Shown here in pieces: positions 26,798 to 35,381 of a stretch of DNA of 64,000 bases (positions within the stretch are counted from its first letter, which is position 1; every line of letters begins with the position of its first letter). Source of the stretch: Extensimonas perlucida (GTDB taxonomy: Bacteria > Pseudomonadota > Gammaproteobacteria > Burkholderiales > Burkholderiaceae_C); contig NZ_VMYE01000004.1 in NCBI RefSeq assembly GCF_007655255.1, forward strand, positions 1-64,000, written 5' to 3'. The translations under genes and the position numbers were made by a program. The notes under the pieces were generated by a model, which saw nothing but the letters and a program-made list of their open reading frames with translations, was not told the origin of the DNA and did no database searches.

Positions 26798-27874
26798 ATG
26801 TTTTACCGCGAGAACGGCCAGTTCAAGACCAGCTACCAGGCCGACCAGCAGATCCTCCCCGTGGCGCAAGACCGCTGGGCCATCGTGGCGTTGCTGGCAT
26901 TTGCCTTCGTGGGCGTGCCGCTGCTGGCCGACGAGTACCTGCTGCGCGCGATCCTGATCCCGTTCCTGATCCTCGCGCTCGCCGCGCTCGGGGTGAACAT
27001 CCTCGTGGGCTACTGCGGGCAGATTTCCATGGGCTCGGGCGCGTTCATGGCCGTGGGCGCGTACATGGCCTACAACTGCTTCGTGCGCATAGACGGCATG
27101 CCGCTGCTCGTGGCGCTGCTCGCGGGCGGTTTTTTTGCCACGCTCGTGGGCATGGTGTTTGGCATCCCCAGCCTGCGCGTCAAGGGCCTGTACCTGGCCG
27201 TGGCGACGCTCGCGGCGCAGTTTTTCTGCGACTGGGCCTTTTTGCGCATCCCATGGTTCACCGGCAACAGCCCCTCGGGCTCGGTGTCGGTGGCCAACCT
27301 GCAAATCTTCGGCTGGCCCATCGCCACGCCGCTGCAAAAGTACCTGTTCTGCCTGGCCCTGCTCGCGCTGTTCGCGCTGCTCGCGAAAAACCTGGTGCGC
27401 GGTGCGATCGGGCGCGAGTGGATGGCCATCCGCGACATGGATGTGGCCGCCGCGGTGATCGGCATCCGCCCCATGTACGCCAAGCTCAGCGCCTTTGCCG
27501 TGAGCAGCTTCATCATCGGTGTGGCGGGCGCGCTCTGGGCCTTCGTACACCTGGGCTCGTGGGAGCCCGCAGCCTTTTCCGTCGAGCGCTCGTTCCAGCT
27601 GCTGTTCATGGTCATCATCGGCGGCCTGGGCTCTATCATGGGGAGTTTTTTCGGCGCGGCCTTCATCGTCGTGCTGCCGATTTTTCTGAGCCGCTTTCTG
27701 CCCGTGCTCGGCGCGCTGTTTGGCGCCGAGGTATCGACGGCGCTGCTGGCCCACACCGAATCCATGGTGTTCGGCGTGCTCATCGTGTGGTTCCTGATCG
27801 TGGAGCCGCACGGCCTGGCCAAGCTCTGGAGCATTGGTCGGCAAAAAATGCGCTTGTGGCCCTTCCCGCACTGA
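26798..27874 (+). CDS. livM: Branched-chain-type ABC transporter permease LivM
   Basis: 358-residue inner membrane permease, second channel subunit of the LIV-type transporter. About nine to ten hydrophobic segments are visible, with VNILVGYCGQISMGSGAFMAVGAYMA and the cytoplasmic coupling loop GREWMAIRDMDVAAAVIGI, followed by YAKLSAFAVSSFIIGVAGAL and MVIIGGLGSIMGSFFGAAFI. It is separated from livH by 165 bp that contain an 18-bp duplication and a short hairpin repeat, an unusually long gap within an operon. Confidence 0.9.
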   Translation: MFYRENGQFKTSYQADQQILPVAQDRWAIVALLAFAFVGVPLLADEYLLRAILIPFLILALAALGVNILVGYCGQISMGSGAFMAVGAYMAYNCFVRIDGMPLLVALLAGGFFATLVGMVFGIPSLRVKGLYLAVATLAAQFFCDWAFLRIPWFTGNSPSGSVSVANLQIFGWPIATPLQKYLFCLALLALFALLAKNLVRGAIGREWMAIRDMDVAAAVIGIRPMYAKLSAFAVSSFIIGVAGALWAFVHLGSWEPAAFSVERSFQLLFMVIIGGLGSIMGSFFGAAFIVVLPIFLSRFLPVLGALFGAEVSTALLAHTESMVFGVLIVWFLIVEPHGLAKLWSIGRQKMRLWPFPH

Positions 27875-27926
27875 GTTTTACAAACCCTCGTTCGTGCTGA
27901 GCGATTTTTTCCAAGGAGACCTCGTG

Positions 27927-29267
27927 ATGAAGCTGCGCAACCTCGTCCTTTCCGCGTCCGCCCTCGGCGCGACCCTTTCCGCGGCCCTCGTGGCACCGGC
28001 CGCCCTGGCCCAGCAGGCCAAGGAGCAATACCTGCCCGCGCTGGTCTATCGCACCGGCCCCTACGCGCCCAACGGCATCCCCTGGGCCAACGGCTATGCC
28101 GACTACATGAAGCTGACCAACGCACGCGGCGGCATCAACGGCGTGAAGGTGCTGGTCGAAGAGTGTGAAACCGCCTACGCCACCGACCGCGGCGTGGAGT
28201 GCTACGAACGCCTCAAGGGCAAAAACGGCGGCGCCACGCTGTTCCAGCCGCTGGCCACGGGCATCACCTTCGCGCTCACCGAAAAGGCCCCCATCGACAA
28301 AATCCCGCTGCTCACCGTGGGCTACGGCCGCAGTGAGTCGCAGGACGGCGGCGTGTTCAAGTGGAACTTCCCCATCGGCGGCACCTACTGGGTCGCGGCC
28401 GACGTGCTGCTGCAGCAGATCGGCAAGAAGGAAGGCGGCCTCGACAAGCTCAAAGGCAAAAAGATCACGCTCGTCTATCTCGACAGCCCCTACGGCAAGG
28501 AGCCCATCCCGCTGCTGACCGAGCGCGCCGCGATGCTGGGCTTTCAGTTCAATGCGCTGCCCGTCACGGCGCCCGGCGTGGAGCAAAAATCCACCTGGCT
28601 GCAGATCCGCCAGCAGCGCCCCGACTACGTGCTGCTGTGGGGCTACGGCATCATGAATTCCACCTCGCTCAAAGAGGCGCAGGCCACGGGCTACCCGCGC
28701 GAAAAAATGTACGGCGCCTGGTGGTCGGGCGCCGAGCCCGACGTGAAGGACGTAGGCATGGGCGCCAAGGGCTACAACGCCGCCGCGATGCAGCACGGCG
28801 CCGAGCCCGGCTCCGCCGTGGTCAAAGAAATCCTCGACAAGCTCCACGCCAAAGGCCAGGGCACGGGCCCCAAGGAAGAAGTCGGGCAAGTGATGTACAT
28901 GCGCGGCGTGGTCAGCGCCATGTACGCCGTCGAGGCCGTGCGCGCCGCGCAGGAGCGCTTCGGCAAGGGCAAGGTCATCAGCTCCGAGCAGGCACGCTGG
29001 GGCCTCGAAAACCTCAACCTCACGCAGGCCAAGCTCGACGCGCTGGGCTTCAAGGGCGTGCTCAAGCCCGTCTCCACGAGCTGCCAGGATCACATGGGCG
29101 GCAACTGGGCGCGCATCCACACCTGGGACGGCAGCAAGTGGCAGTTCTCGAGCGACTGGCTGCAGGCCGACGAGCAAATCCTCAAGCCGCTGGTCAAGAG
29201 CGTGGCCGACAAGTACGCGGCCGAGAAAAAGATCACGCGCCGCACCGCTGCCGATTGCCAGTCCTGA
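27927..29267 (+). CDS. LIV-type ABC transporter periplasmic substrate-binding protein
   Basis: 446-residue binding protein of the Peripla_BP_6 family. An N-terminal signal peptide (MKLRNLVLSASALGATLSAA, cleavage near residues 26-29 after APAALAQ) directs it to the periplasm. The mature part is longer than LivK of amino-acid systems, and carries NGIPWANGYADYMKLTNARG, LVYLDSPYGKEPI and GVEQKSTWLQIRQQRPDYVLLW. Members of this size in aromatic- or fatty-acid-linked operons bind carboxylic acids. The start at 27927 follows AAGGAG at 27913-27918. It lies between LivM and LivF. Confidence 0.87.
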   Translation: MKLRNLVLSASALGATLSAALVAPAALAQQAKEQYLPALVYRTGPYAPNGIPWANGYADYMKLTNARGGINGVKVLVEECETAYATDRGVECYERLKGKNGGATLFQPLATGITFALTEKAPIDKIPLLTVGYGRSESQDGGVFKWNFPIGGTYWVAADVLLQQIGKKEGGLDKLKGKKITLVYLDSPYGKEPIPLLTERAAMLGFQFNALPVTAPGVEQKSTWLQIRQQRPDYVLLWGYGIMNSTSLKEAQATGYPREKMYGAWWSGAEPDVKDVGMGAKGYNAAAMQHGAEPGSAVVKEILDKLHAKGQGTGPKEEVGQVMYMRGVVSAMYAVEAVRAAQERFGKGKVISSEQARWGLENLNLTQAKLDALGFKGVLKPVSTSCQDHMGGNWARIHTWDGSKWQFSSDWLQADEQILKPLVKSVADKYAAEKKITRRTAADCQS

Positions 29268-29325
29268 AAACCCCGCGCAAGAGCTGTTTTGCAGCCCTTG
29301 CGCCGGGCAACCCCGAGAGCACCCC

Positions 29326-30135
29326 ATGGATCCTAAAAACATCGTCCTCAACGTGAACGGCATAGAGGTCATCTACAACCACGTGATCCTCGTGCTCAAG
29401 GGCGTGTCGCTCAGCGTTCCCGAAGGCGGCATCGTCGCGCTGCTGGGTGGCAACGGCGCCGGCAAAACGACCACGCTGCGCGCGATCTCCAACCTGCTGC
29501 AGGGCGAGCGCGGCGAGGTCACCAAAGGCGCGATCACGCTGCGCGGCGAACGCATCGAAAACCTCTCGCCCGCCGAGCTCGTGCAGCGCGGCGTGGTGCA
29601 GGTCATGGAGGGCCGGCACTGCTTCGCGCACCTCACGATCGAGGAGAACCTGCTCACCGGCGCCTACACGCGCAAAGACAAGGGCGAGATCGCGGCCAAC
29701 CTCGAAAAGGTCTATACCTACTTCCCGCGCCTCAGGACGCGCCGCCACTCGCAGGCCGCCTACACCTCGGGCGGCGAGCAGCAGATGTGCGCGATCGGCC
29801 GTGCCCTCATGACCCAGCCCAGCGTGGTGCTGCTCGACGAGCCCTCGATGGGCCTCGCGCCGCAAATCGTCGAAGAGGTGTTCCACATCGTCAAAGACCT
29901 CAACGAGAAAGAAAAAGTCACCTTCCTGCTGGCCGAGCAAAACACCCACATGGCGCTGCAGTACGCCGATTACGGCTACATCATGGAAAGCGGGCGCGTG
30001 GTCATGGACGGCCCCGCCAGCGACTTGGCGAATAATGAGGACGTCAAGGAGTTCTACCTTGGCATGGGCAGCAGCGAGCGCAAGAGCTTCAAGGACGTCA
30101 AGAGCTACCGACGGCGCAAGCGCTGGCTGGCCTGA
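29326..30135 (+). CDS. livF: Branched-chain-type ABC transporter ATPase LivF
   Basis: 269-residue second ATPase of the transporter. Walker A is LLGGNGAGKTTTLRAIS near residue 43, the signature is TSGGEQQMCAIGRALM, and Walker B is VVLLDEPSMGLAPQIVEEVF. The GVVQVMEGRHCFAHLTIEENL segment is typical of LivF. The C-terminal extension (SSERKSFKDVKSYRRRKRWLA) is longer than in E. coli LivF and basic. It completes the set G-H-M-K-F, so the transporter is predicted to be functional. Confidence 0.9.
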   Translation: MDPKNIVLNVNGIEVIYNHVILVLKGVSLSVPEGGIVALLGGNGAGKTTTLRAISNLLQGERGEVTKGAITLRGERIENLSPAELVQRGVVQVMEGRHCFAHLTIEENLLTGAYTRKDKGEIAANLEKVYTYFPRLRTRRHSQAAYTSGGEQQMCAIGRALMTQPSVVLLDEPSMGLAPQIVEEVFHIVKDLNEKEKVTFLLAEQNTHMALQYADYGYIMESGRVVMDGPASDLANNEDVKEFYLGMGSSERKSFKDVKSYRRRKRWLA

Positions 30136-30154
30136 AGCCCATTCCAATTTAGAG

Positions 30155-30210
30155 CATTTTTGGCTTCTAGCGCTTGCTGGATCGGCGCAAGCAGCTTTCT
30201 TTTAAATAGC
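30155..30210 (-). repeat. Short AGCTGC/GCGCTTG hairpin repeat, copy 4
   Basis: On the minus strand: TTTAAAAGAAAGCTGCTTGC, then GCCGATCCAGCAAGCGCTAGAAGCC. It fills the livF-PaaK-like gap, antisense to transcription. GCTTGCGCC and the CAAGC/AGCGCT part can pair. Confidence 0.75.
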
Positions 30211-30217
30211 AAACGCC

Positions 30218-31465
30218 ATGACCGAATTCTTCGACGCCCTCGAAACCCGCGACCCCGCCGCACGCGAGGCAGCCCTGCTCGCCGCGCTGCCCGCGCAGAT
30301 CGCACACGCACGCGCCGCCGCGCCGGCCTTTGCCGACATCCTCGCGCACGTCGATCCGGCCCAGGTCACCAGCCGCGCCGCACTCGCCAAGCTGCCCGTC
30401 ACACGCAAGCACGAACTGCTCGAACGCCAGCAGGCGCAGCGCGCGCTGGATCCGTTCGGCGGCTTCAGCGCGCTGCGCTTCGGCCCGGACATGCCGCGCG
30501 TGTTCGCAAGCCCCGGCCCCATTTACGAGCCCGAAGGCACGGCGCGCGACCAGTGGCGCACCGCGCGTGCGCTGTACGCCGCGGGCTTTCGCCACGGCGA
30601 GCTGATCCACAACTGCTTCAGCTACCACTTCGTACCCGCCGGCGCCATGATGGAAAGCGGCGCGCACGCGCTCGGCTGCACCGTGTTCGCGGGCGGCACG
30701 GGCCAGACCGAACAGCAGGTGCAGGCCATGGCCGAACTGCGCCCCGCAGGCTACGTAGGCACGCCGAGCTTTCTCAAAATCATCCTCGAAAAAGCCGCCG
30801 AAATGCAGCAGCCGCTGCCCAGCATGCGCAAGGCGCTGGTCTCGGGCGAGGCCTTCCCGCCCTCGCTGCGCGACTGGCTCACGGCGCGCGGTATCGCGGC
30901 CTACCAGTGTTACGCCACGGCCGACCTGGGCCTGATCGCCTACGAAACCAGCGCCCGCGAGGGGCTGGTGCTCGACGAAGGCGTGCTCGTCGAAATCGTG
31001 CGCCCCGGCACGGGCGAGCCGCTGCCCGAGGGCGAAGTCGGCGAGCTCGTGGTCACCACCTTCAACCCCGCGTACCCGCTGATCCGCTTCGGCACCGGCG
31101 ACCTTTCCGCCATCCTGCCCGGCACCTGCCCCACAGGCCGCACCAACACGCGCATCCGCGGCTGGCTCGGACGCGCCGACCAGACCACCAAGGTGCGCGG
31201 CATGTTCGTGCACCCCGGCCAGGTGGCCGACGTCGTGCGCCGCTTCCCACAAGTGCTGCGCGCGCGCCTCGTCGTCAGCGGCGAAATGGGCAACGACCAG
31301 ATGGTGCTGAAGGTGGAAACCCGCGAAACCGCCGCCGGCCTCGCCGAGCTGCTCAGCGAAACCATGCGCGAAGTGACCAAGCTGCGCTGCGAAGTCGAAA
31401 TGCTGCCGCCGGGCTCGCTGCCCAACGACGGCATCGTCATCGAAGATGCACGCAGTTACCGCTGA
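30218..31465 (+). CDS. PaaK-like phenylacetate-CoA ligase family protein
   Basis: 415-residue adenylate-forming enzyme of the phenylacetate-CoA ligase family. The N-terminal LLAALPAQIAHARAAAPAFADIL and LAKLPVTRKHELLERQ segments, the NCFSYHFVPAGAMMESGAHALG core and C-terminal RIRGWLGRADQTTKVRGMFVHP (with the conserved GR-D and KV-GMF) are characteristic. The usual P-loop SSGTTGKP is replaced by FASPGPIYEP, so ATP binding may differ, a known trait of some PaaK-like branches. It follows LivF by 82 bp and would activate an aromatic acid brought in by the transporter. The true substrate is unknown. Confidence 0.8.
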   Translation: MTEFFDALETRDPAAREAALLAALPAQIAHARAAAPAFADILAHVDPAQVTSRAALAKLPVTRKHELLERQQAQRALDPFGGFSALRFGPDMPRVFASPGPIYEPEGTARDQWRTARALYAAGFRHGELIHNCFSYHFVPAGAMMESGAHALGCTVFAGGTGQTEQQVQAMAELRPAGYVGTPSFLKIILEKAAEMQQPLPSMRKALVSGEAFPPSLRDWLTARGIAAYQCYATADLGLIAYETSAREGLVLDEGVLVEIVRPGTGEPLPEGEVGELVVTTFNPAYPLIRFGTGDLSAILPGTCPTGRTNTRIRGWLGRADQTTKVRGMFVHPGQVADVVRRFPQVLRARLVVSGEMGNDQMVLKVETRETAAGLAELLSETMREVTKLRCEVEMLPPGSLPNDGIVIEDARSYR

Positions 31466-31480
31466 ATGCGTCGCAGAAAA

Positions 31481-31534
31481 CGCTACTTTTCATAGCTGCC
31501 TACGCTCTACCCATGGGCGCAAAAGCCCATTTTG
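31481..31534 (+). repeat. Short AGCTGC hairpin repeat, copy 5 (divergent)
   Basis: CGCTACTTTTCATAGCTGCC, then TACGCTCTACCC, with a GGGCGCAAAAGCCC hairpin following. It lies between the PaaK-like and TctC genes. It matches the family at its start and centre but has a shorter second arm. Confidence 0.55.
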
Positions 31535-31545
31535 ATGGAGGAATC

Positions 31546-32544
31546 ATGCGCAAACTGCTGCAACACACCCTGCCGGCCCTCGCCCTCGCGGCTGCCCTCG
31601 TCCCCGCTGGCGCACACGCCGAAGACTTTCCGGCCAAAAACAAGACCATCACCATCGTCGTACCCTACGCCGCCGGCGGCCCCACCGACCGCGTCGCACG
31701 CGACCTCGCTGAAGCGCTGCGCAAACCCCTGGGCGACGTGAGCGTGGTGGTGGACAACACCGCGGGCGCCGGCAGCACCATAGGCACGGCGCGCGTGGCA
31801 CGCGCCACGCCCGACGGCTACACCCTGCTGCTCAACCACATCAGCATGGCCACCATGCCGAGCATGTACCGCAAGCTGCCGTTCAGCGTGCCCAACGATT
31901 TCGAGTTCCTCGGCATGGTCAACGACGTGCCCATGACCCTGATCGGCCGCCCCACGCTGCCGCCGAACAACTACAAAGAGCTCAGCGCCTGGATCGCGCA
32001 GAACAAGGGCAACATCACGCTCGGCCACGCCGGCCTGGGCTCGGCCTCGCACCTGTGCGGCCTGTTGTACCAGTCCACGATCAAGGTCGAAATGACCCCC
32101 GTGCCCTACAAAGGCACGGCCCCGGCCATGACCGACCTGATCGGCGGCCAGATCGACCTGCTGTGCGACCAGACCACCAACACCACGGGCCAGATCGAGG
32201 CGAAAAAGGTCAAGGCCTATGCCGTCACCACCCTCAAGCGCCTGCAGACCCCGGCGCTCAAAGACCTGCCGACGCTCGACGAATCGGGCCTGAAAAACTT
32301 CCAGGTCACGATCTGGCACGGCCTGTACGCGCCCAAGGGCACGCCCGCAGGCGTGCAGAAAAAGCTCAACGACGCGCTCAAACAGGCGCTCAAAGACCCG
32401 GAATTCGTGAAAAAACAGGAAGGCCTGGGCGCCGTCATCGTGACCGACGGCCGCGTCGATCCAGCCGGGCACAAGAAGTTCGTGCTCGCCGAAATCGACA
32501 AGTGGGGCGCCATCATCAAGGCCGCAGGCAGCTACGCAGACTGA
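31546..32544 (+). CDS. Bug/TctC-family periplasmic substrate-binding protein
   Basis: 332-residue extracytoplasmic binding protein of the tripartite tricarboxylate transporter class. The signal peptide is MRKLLQHTLPALALAAALVP ending near AHA (residues 22-25). The mature N-terminus has TITIVVPYAAGGPTDRVAR, followed by VVDNTAGAGSTIGTARVA, VPYKGTAPAMTDLIGGQID and GLYAPKGTPAGVQKKLNDALKQAL, all diagnostic. The start follows a GGAGGAA box. No TctA or TctB membrane genes are present in the window, so it is an orphan, as is common in Burkholderiales. It may bind a carboxylate related to the substrate of the adjacent Liv operon. Confidence 0.88.
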   Translation: MRKLLQHTLPALALAAALVPAGAHAEDFPAKNKTITIVVPYAAGGPTDRVARDLAEALRKPLGDVSVVVDNTAGAGSTIGTARVARATPDGYTLLLNHISMATMPSMYRKLPFSVPNDFEFLGMVNDVPMTLIGRPTLPPNNYKELSAWIAQNKGNITLGHAGLGSASHLCGLLYQSTIKVEMTPVPYKGTAPAMTDLIGGQIDLLCDQTTNTTGQIEAKKVKAYAVTTLKRLQTPALKDLPTLDESGLKNFQVTIWHGLYAPKGTPAGVQKKLNDALKQALKDPEFVKKQEGLGAVIVTDGRVDPAGHKKFVLAEIDKWGAIIKAAGSYAD

Positions 32545-32596
32545 GAGGATGAGAAGGTAGAAGGCGCGTGAACGCCGGCCGCAGAGCGCGTCGGTC

Positions 32597-33448
32597 TCAG
32601 CGCGCGCTCTTGCCCGCGGCAGACTTGCGCGCTGGCGCCGACGCCTTTTTGCTGGCAGTGCGGCGCGCCGGTGCTGCAGCCGGAGCCGATGCGGCAGCCT
32701 TGCGCGCCGCACCCTTCGCTGTCGCGGACTTGCGGCTTGCGGCCGCATTTTCGCCCGCAGCAGGAGGCGGCTTTTGCCCCGTCGCGGCCTGCGCCATTTT
32801 TTGCGCGGCTTCCTGCATGCCCTGCCAACTTTGCGCCGCCATTTGACCCACCTGGCTCGCAGCACCCGCGGCAGATTGGAGCGCCTCCTGAACTGCGGCC
32901 GGCGCTCCTTGGGCTGCGGGCGCGGCCATCTCTTGCAGCGCCTGCGTCGCGATGTGCTGAAACTGCTGCGTCAGCGCCCCCCACCACTGCATGGGGTCGA
33001 GCATGCTGGCCGCCTGCGCCGTCTGTGCCTCAGCCCTCGGCGCATCTTGCTTGTCCGCTCCCGACACCGCTTTGGTCGCCTTCGCAGGCTCAGGCTCTTT
33101 GGCCGGCGTGGCGGGCGCGCTGGCAGGGGCAGACTTTGTCGGCTGAAAGTTTTGCACCATGTCCGCAAAACCCACGTTCATGCCCTGCAGCGCGCTCAGG
33201 GTCATTTTTTGCACCTCGAGCGCCTGGACTGTGGCCGCCAGCGCGCGCCCGTTCTGCTCGAGCCAGAACTGCACCGCCTTGAGATCGTCTATGCGCTTTT
33301 GCAACTCCTGCACATCGATGGTCGGCGCCACCCAACTCGCCAGGTGCGGCATTTGCCCCATACCACCCGACGCGCCCTTCACCAGGTTCTGCAAAAAATC
33401 GAAACCCGGCACCATGGCGCTGAAGCTCCACTGAGGTGCATTGTTCAT
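32597..33448 (-). CDS. phaM: PhaM-like polyhydroxyalkanoate granule regulatory protein
   Basis: 283-residue protein resembling PhaM of Ralstonia, which tethers polyhydroxybutyrate granules to nucleoid DNA and activates PHA synthase. The conserved N-terminus reads GFDFLQNLVKGAS and PTIDVQELQKRIDDLKAVQFWLEQN; the middle is an Ala/Gln/Met-rich region, and the C-terminus is a Lys/Arg/Ala-rich tail (KSATAKGAARKAAASAPA...) suited to DNA binding. The start at 33448 follows GGAGGA. It is convergent with the TctC gene and followed upstream by the copper chaperone gene on the same strand. Confidence 0.78.
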   Translation of the reverse strand: MNNAPQWSFSAMVPGFDFLQNLVKGASGGMGQMPHLASWVAPTIDVQELQKRIDDLKAVQFWLEQNGRALAATVQALEVQKMTLSALQGMNVGFADMVQNFQPTKSAPASAPATPAKEPEPAKATKAVSGADKQDAPRAEAQTAQAASMLDPMQWWGALTQQFQHIATQALQEMAAPAAQGAPAAVQEALQSAAGAASQVGQMAAQSWQGMQEAAQKMAQAATGQKPPPAAGENAAASRKSATAKGAARKAAASAPAAAPARRTASKKASAPARKSAAGKSAR

Positions 33449-33518
33449 GTTCGCTCCTCCATCCAAAGACTGTGCATTGCCGGGCCCACAAGCCCTCACC
33501 ATTTAGCGTCTAAAAAAC

Positions 33519-34013
33519 TCAGTGCGAATGCTCTGCGTTCTTGTGTTGCATCTTGGCAGCCGGCGGCTGATCCGTCACGGGCACTTGCAACTGCAGTTGG
33601 CTCTGTACGCCCTTGGCGTCCTGGAACACCAGGGTCAAGGGAACATTCGTGCCCTTTTCCAGCGGCGCTTTCAAGTCCATCAACATCACATGGTAACTGC
33701 CAGGCTTGAGCTCCACAGGCTTGCCTGCAGGAACATCCAGCGCCGGGATGGCACGCATGCGCATCACATTGCCATCCATGGCCATCTCGTGCACTTCGGT
33801 CACGCCCGCCACGGGCGAATCAGCGCGCACCAGCCGCTGATCGGTCTTGGCCGTGATGCGCATGAACGCACCGGTCGCTTTTTGCCCCGCCACCGGAGCA
33901 CGCACCCAGGCGTTTTCCACGCTCACCGGCGCCGCGGCAGTTTGCGCCACGGCTTGCGCAGCAAACAAAGCGCCGGCCAGGGCGAAGGATGCGGCAATAC
34001 TTTGAAATTTCAT
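33519..34013 (-). CDS. PCu(A)C-type periplasmic copper chaperone
   Basis: 164-residue secreted protein. A signal peptide spans residues 1-23 (FALAGALFAAQAVAQ). The mature domain has the PCu(A)C copper(I)-binding pattern: His and Met in VHEMAMDGNVMRMR, about 21 residues later SYHVMLMDL. This arrangement, H-x-M plus distal H-x-M, delivers copper to the CuA centre of cytochrome oxidase. A His-rich tail (QHKNAEHSH) may add a metal site. The start follows GGAGAGTCC. It is divergent from the DksA-like gene. No copper-exporter or cox genes are nearby in this window. Confidence 0.86.
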   Translation of the reverse strand: MKFQSIAASFALAGALFAAQAVAQTAAAPVSVENAWVRAPVAGQKATGAFMRITAKTDQRLVRADSPVAGVTEVHEMAMDGNVMRMRAIPALDVPAGKPVELKPGSYHVMLMDLKAPLEKGTNVPLTLVFQDAKGVQSQLQLQVPVTDQPPAAKMQHKNAEHSH

Positions 34014-34241
34014 GAAGGACTCTCCTTTGCGATATGGGTCAACTTTGCACTTGGTGACCGAACCATTTTAGCCAGCGGCCCTAACCTCCAAACGCTACTA
34101 TGAACCGCGCTAGCGATTAGCCGAAGCGCAAGGACTCCCCAAGAACCCAACCCTTGATTTCGGTCAACGGCAGACGAAGGCAGAAGGCGCAAGATGATTA
34201 CAAGAGTAATTTTGCGATTTCTTTTTCAGGAGCACTCACCC
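34014..34241. other. Divergent promoter region, no gene
   Basis: This 228-bp stretch separates the copper chaperone gene (-) and the DksA-like gene (+). No open frame of interest is seen. A loose relative of the short hairpin repeat (ACGCTACTATGAACCGCGCT) lies at about 34092-34111. Confidence 0.4.
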
Positions 34242-34613
34242 ATGGACAGCACTCAAGCCGCACCTTTCAAAGACAAATTGCTGCACATGCAGTCCGAGCT
34301 ATTGGACAGCATTTCGCTTCAGCGCGGCGGTGTCGTCAGCCGCGCCGAAGCCACCGCAGAACACTTCGCGCAACTCGAAGACCCTCAGTCCGAGGTGGCT
34401 TCCAAGAAAGAAGACGAACTCTCCTTGGACGAACATGAGGTCGCGCGCCTTGCCGACATTGCCGCTGCACTTGAGCGCATAGCCTCCGGCACTTACGGCC
34501 TTTGCATGGATTGCGGCATAAACATTCCGCTTGCACGCCTGCAGGCGGCTCCCGAGGCCCTGCGCTGCATCGCGTGCCAGGAGACCTTCGAAAAACACCA
34601 TCCCCGCGCCTAA
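34242..34613 (+). CDS. DksA/TraR-like zinc-finger protein
   Basis: 123-residue protein with an N-terminal coiled-coil-prone region (KDKLLHMQSELLDSI) and a C4 zinc finger (CMDCG, then 17 residues, then CIAC). The arrangement is that of DksA-like proteins that bind the RNA polymerase secondary channel. The coiled-coil tip Asp-Asp of classical DksA is not obvious; the ESLASKKEDELS-like region is degenerate, so it may be a paralogue with altered effect, as in YbiI or DksA2. The start at 34242 follows AGGAG. It precedes a small protein gene by 64 bp. A role in stress or nutrient response is inferred. Confidence 0.78.
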   Translation: MDSTQAAPFKDKLLHMQSELLDSISLQRGGVVSRAEATAEHFAQLEDPQSEVASKKEDELSLDEHEVARLADIAAALERIASGTYGLCMDCGINIPLARLQAAPEALRCIACQETFEKHHPRA

Positions 34614-34677
34614 CAGCCGTCGCAGCGCCACGGCCTTACCGAAGGCACATGCATTCTCAAACCGAAAAAGGAATTCC

Positions 34678-35052
34678 ATGGCTACATTTCACGCCATCGT
34701 CTGGCTGGACCACTCTGAAGCCCATGTGCTGATGTTCGACCGCGAACATCTCGAAGCACAGCGCATCAAATCGCGCAGCCACCATAAACCGCAGGACAAG
34801 GCCGTCGATACTGTCCAATTTTTCGACGACATCACCAAGGCACTCGAAGGCACCCACGAGGTGCTGCTTACCGGGCCAGGCTTGGCGCGCAACCAGTTTC
34901 GCGAATGGTGTCAGGCGCATCGCCCGCAGACCGCAACCCTCATCGTGGACTCCATTCCCGCCGACCATCCTTCCGATGCGCAACTGGTGGCTTTGGCAAA
35001 ACAATATTTCAAAAAGTACGACCGACTGGCAGCAGACCCCTCTCAGGCATGA
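34678..35052 (+). CDS. Small conserved protein, eRF1-domain-like (hypothetical)
   Basis: 124-residue protein with no signal peptide or membrane segment. It starts ATFHAIVWLDHSEAHVLMFD and includes LLTGPGLARNQFREWCQAH and DHPSDAQLVALAKQYFKKYD. Similar small Burkholderiales proteins are, to my recollection, annotated as translational machinery or eRF1-domain-3-like proteins; this is memory, not a search. The start at 34678 follows AAAAGGA. It sits just after the DksA-like gene and may share transcription with it, suggesting a stress or translation connection. I do not assign a biochemical function. Confidence 0.55.
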   Translation: MATFHAIVWLDHSEAHVLMFDREHLEAQRIKSRSHHKPQDKAVDTVQFFDDITKALEGTHEVLLTGPGLARNQFREWCQAHRPQTATLIVDSIPADHPSDAQLVALAKQYFKKYDRLAADPSQA

Positions 35053-35192
35053 ATGGCCGAGCGCCGCAGGGCCCAAAGCCGCTGAGCACACCGTAAGCCT
35101 CCAGGAACATACAGCGCCTGGGGTAGCGCATAACCTGTGTGTGCATTTGCGATGCCATGGTAGCCGGCGATTCGAAAACCCTGCAGGCTGCT

Positions 35193-35357
35193 AGGAGCCT
35201 GTCGGACTTTGGAATCGTCGGCTGCGAATGCGTCGCAGCGGCCCATTTTTCACCGGCTTCTTGCCCCATAGCACCACTATGGGGCGGCGAATCCGGCAAA
35301 AACTGGCCTCGCTGGGGCGCATTCTCGCTTTCGACGCCCAAAGTCCGACAGGCTCCT
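35193..35357 (-). repeat. 165-bp palindromic element, copy 3
   Basis: Full-length copy with perfect 20-bp terminal inverted repeats AGGAGCCTGTCGGACTTTGG and its complement. Relative to copy 1 it carries a G-to-A change in one arm balanced by the matching C-to-T change in the other. The inner hairpin GCCCCATAG-CACCA-CTATGGGGC is intact. It is the same length as copies 1 and 4 and inverted with respect to copy 1. It directly precedes the MarC remnant. Confidence 0.92.
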
Positions 35358-35381
35358 AGGCACCGCAGCGCCGATTCAAAG

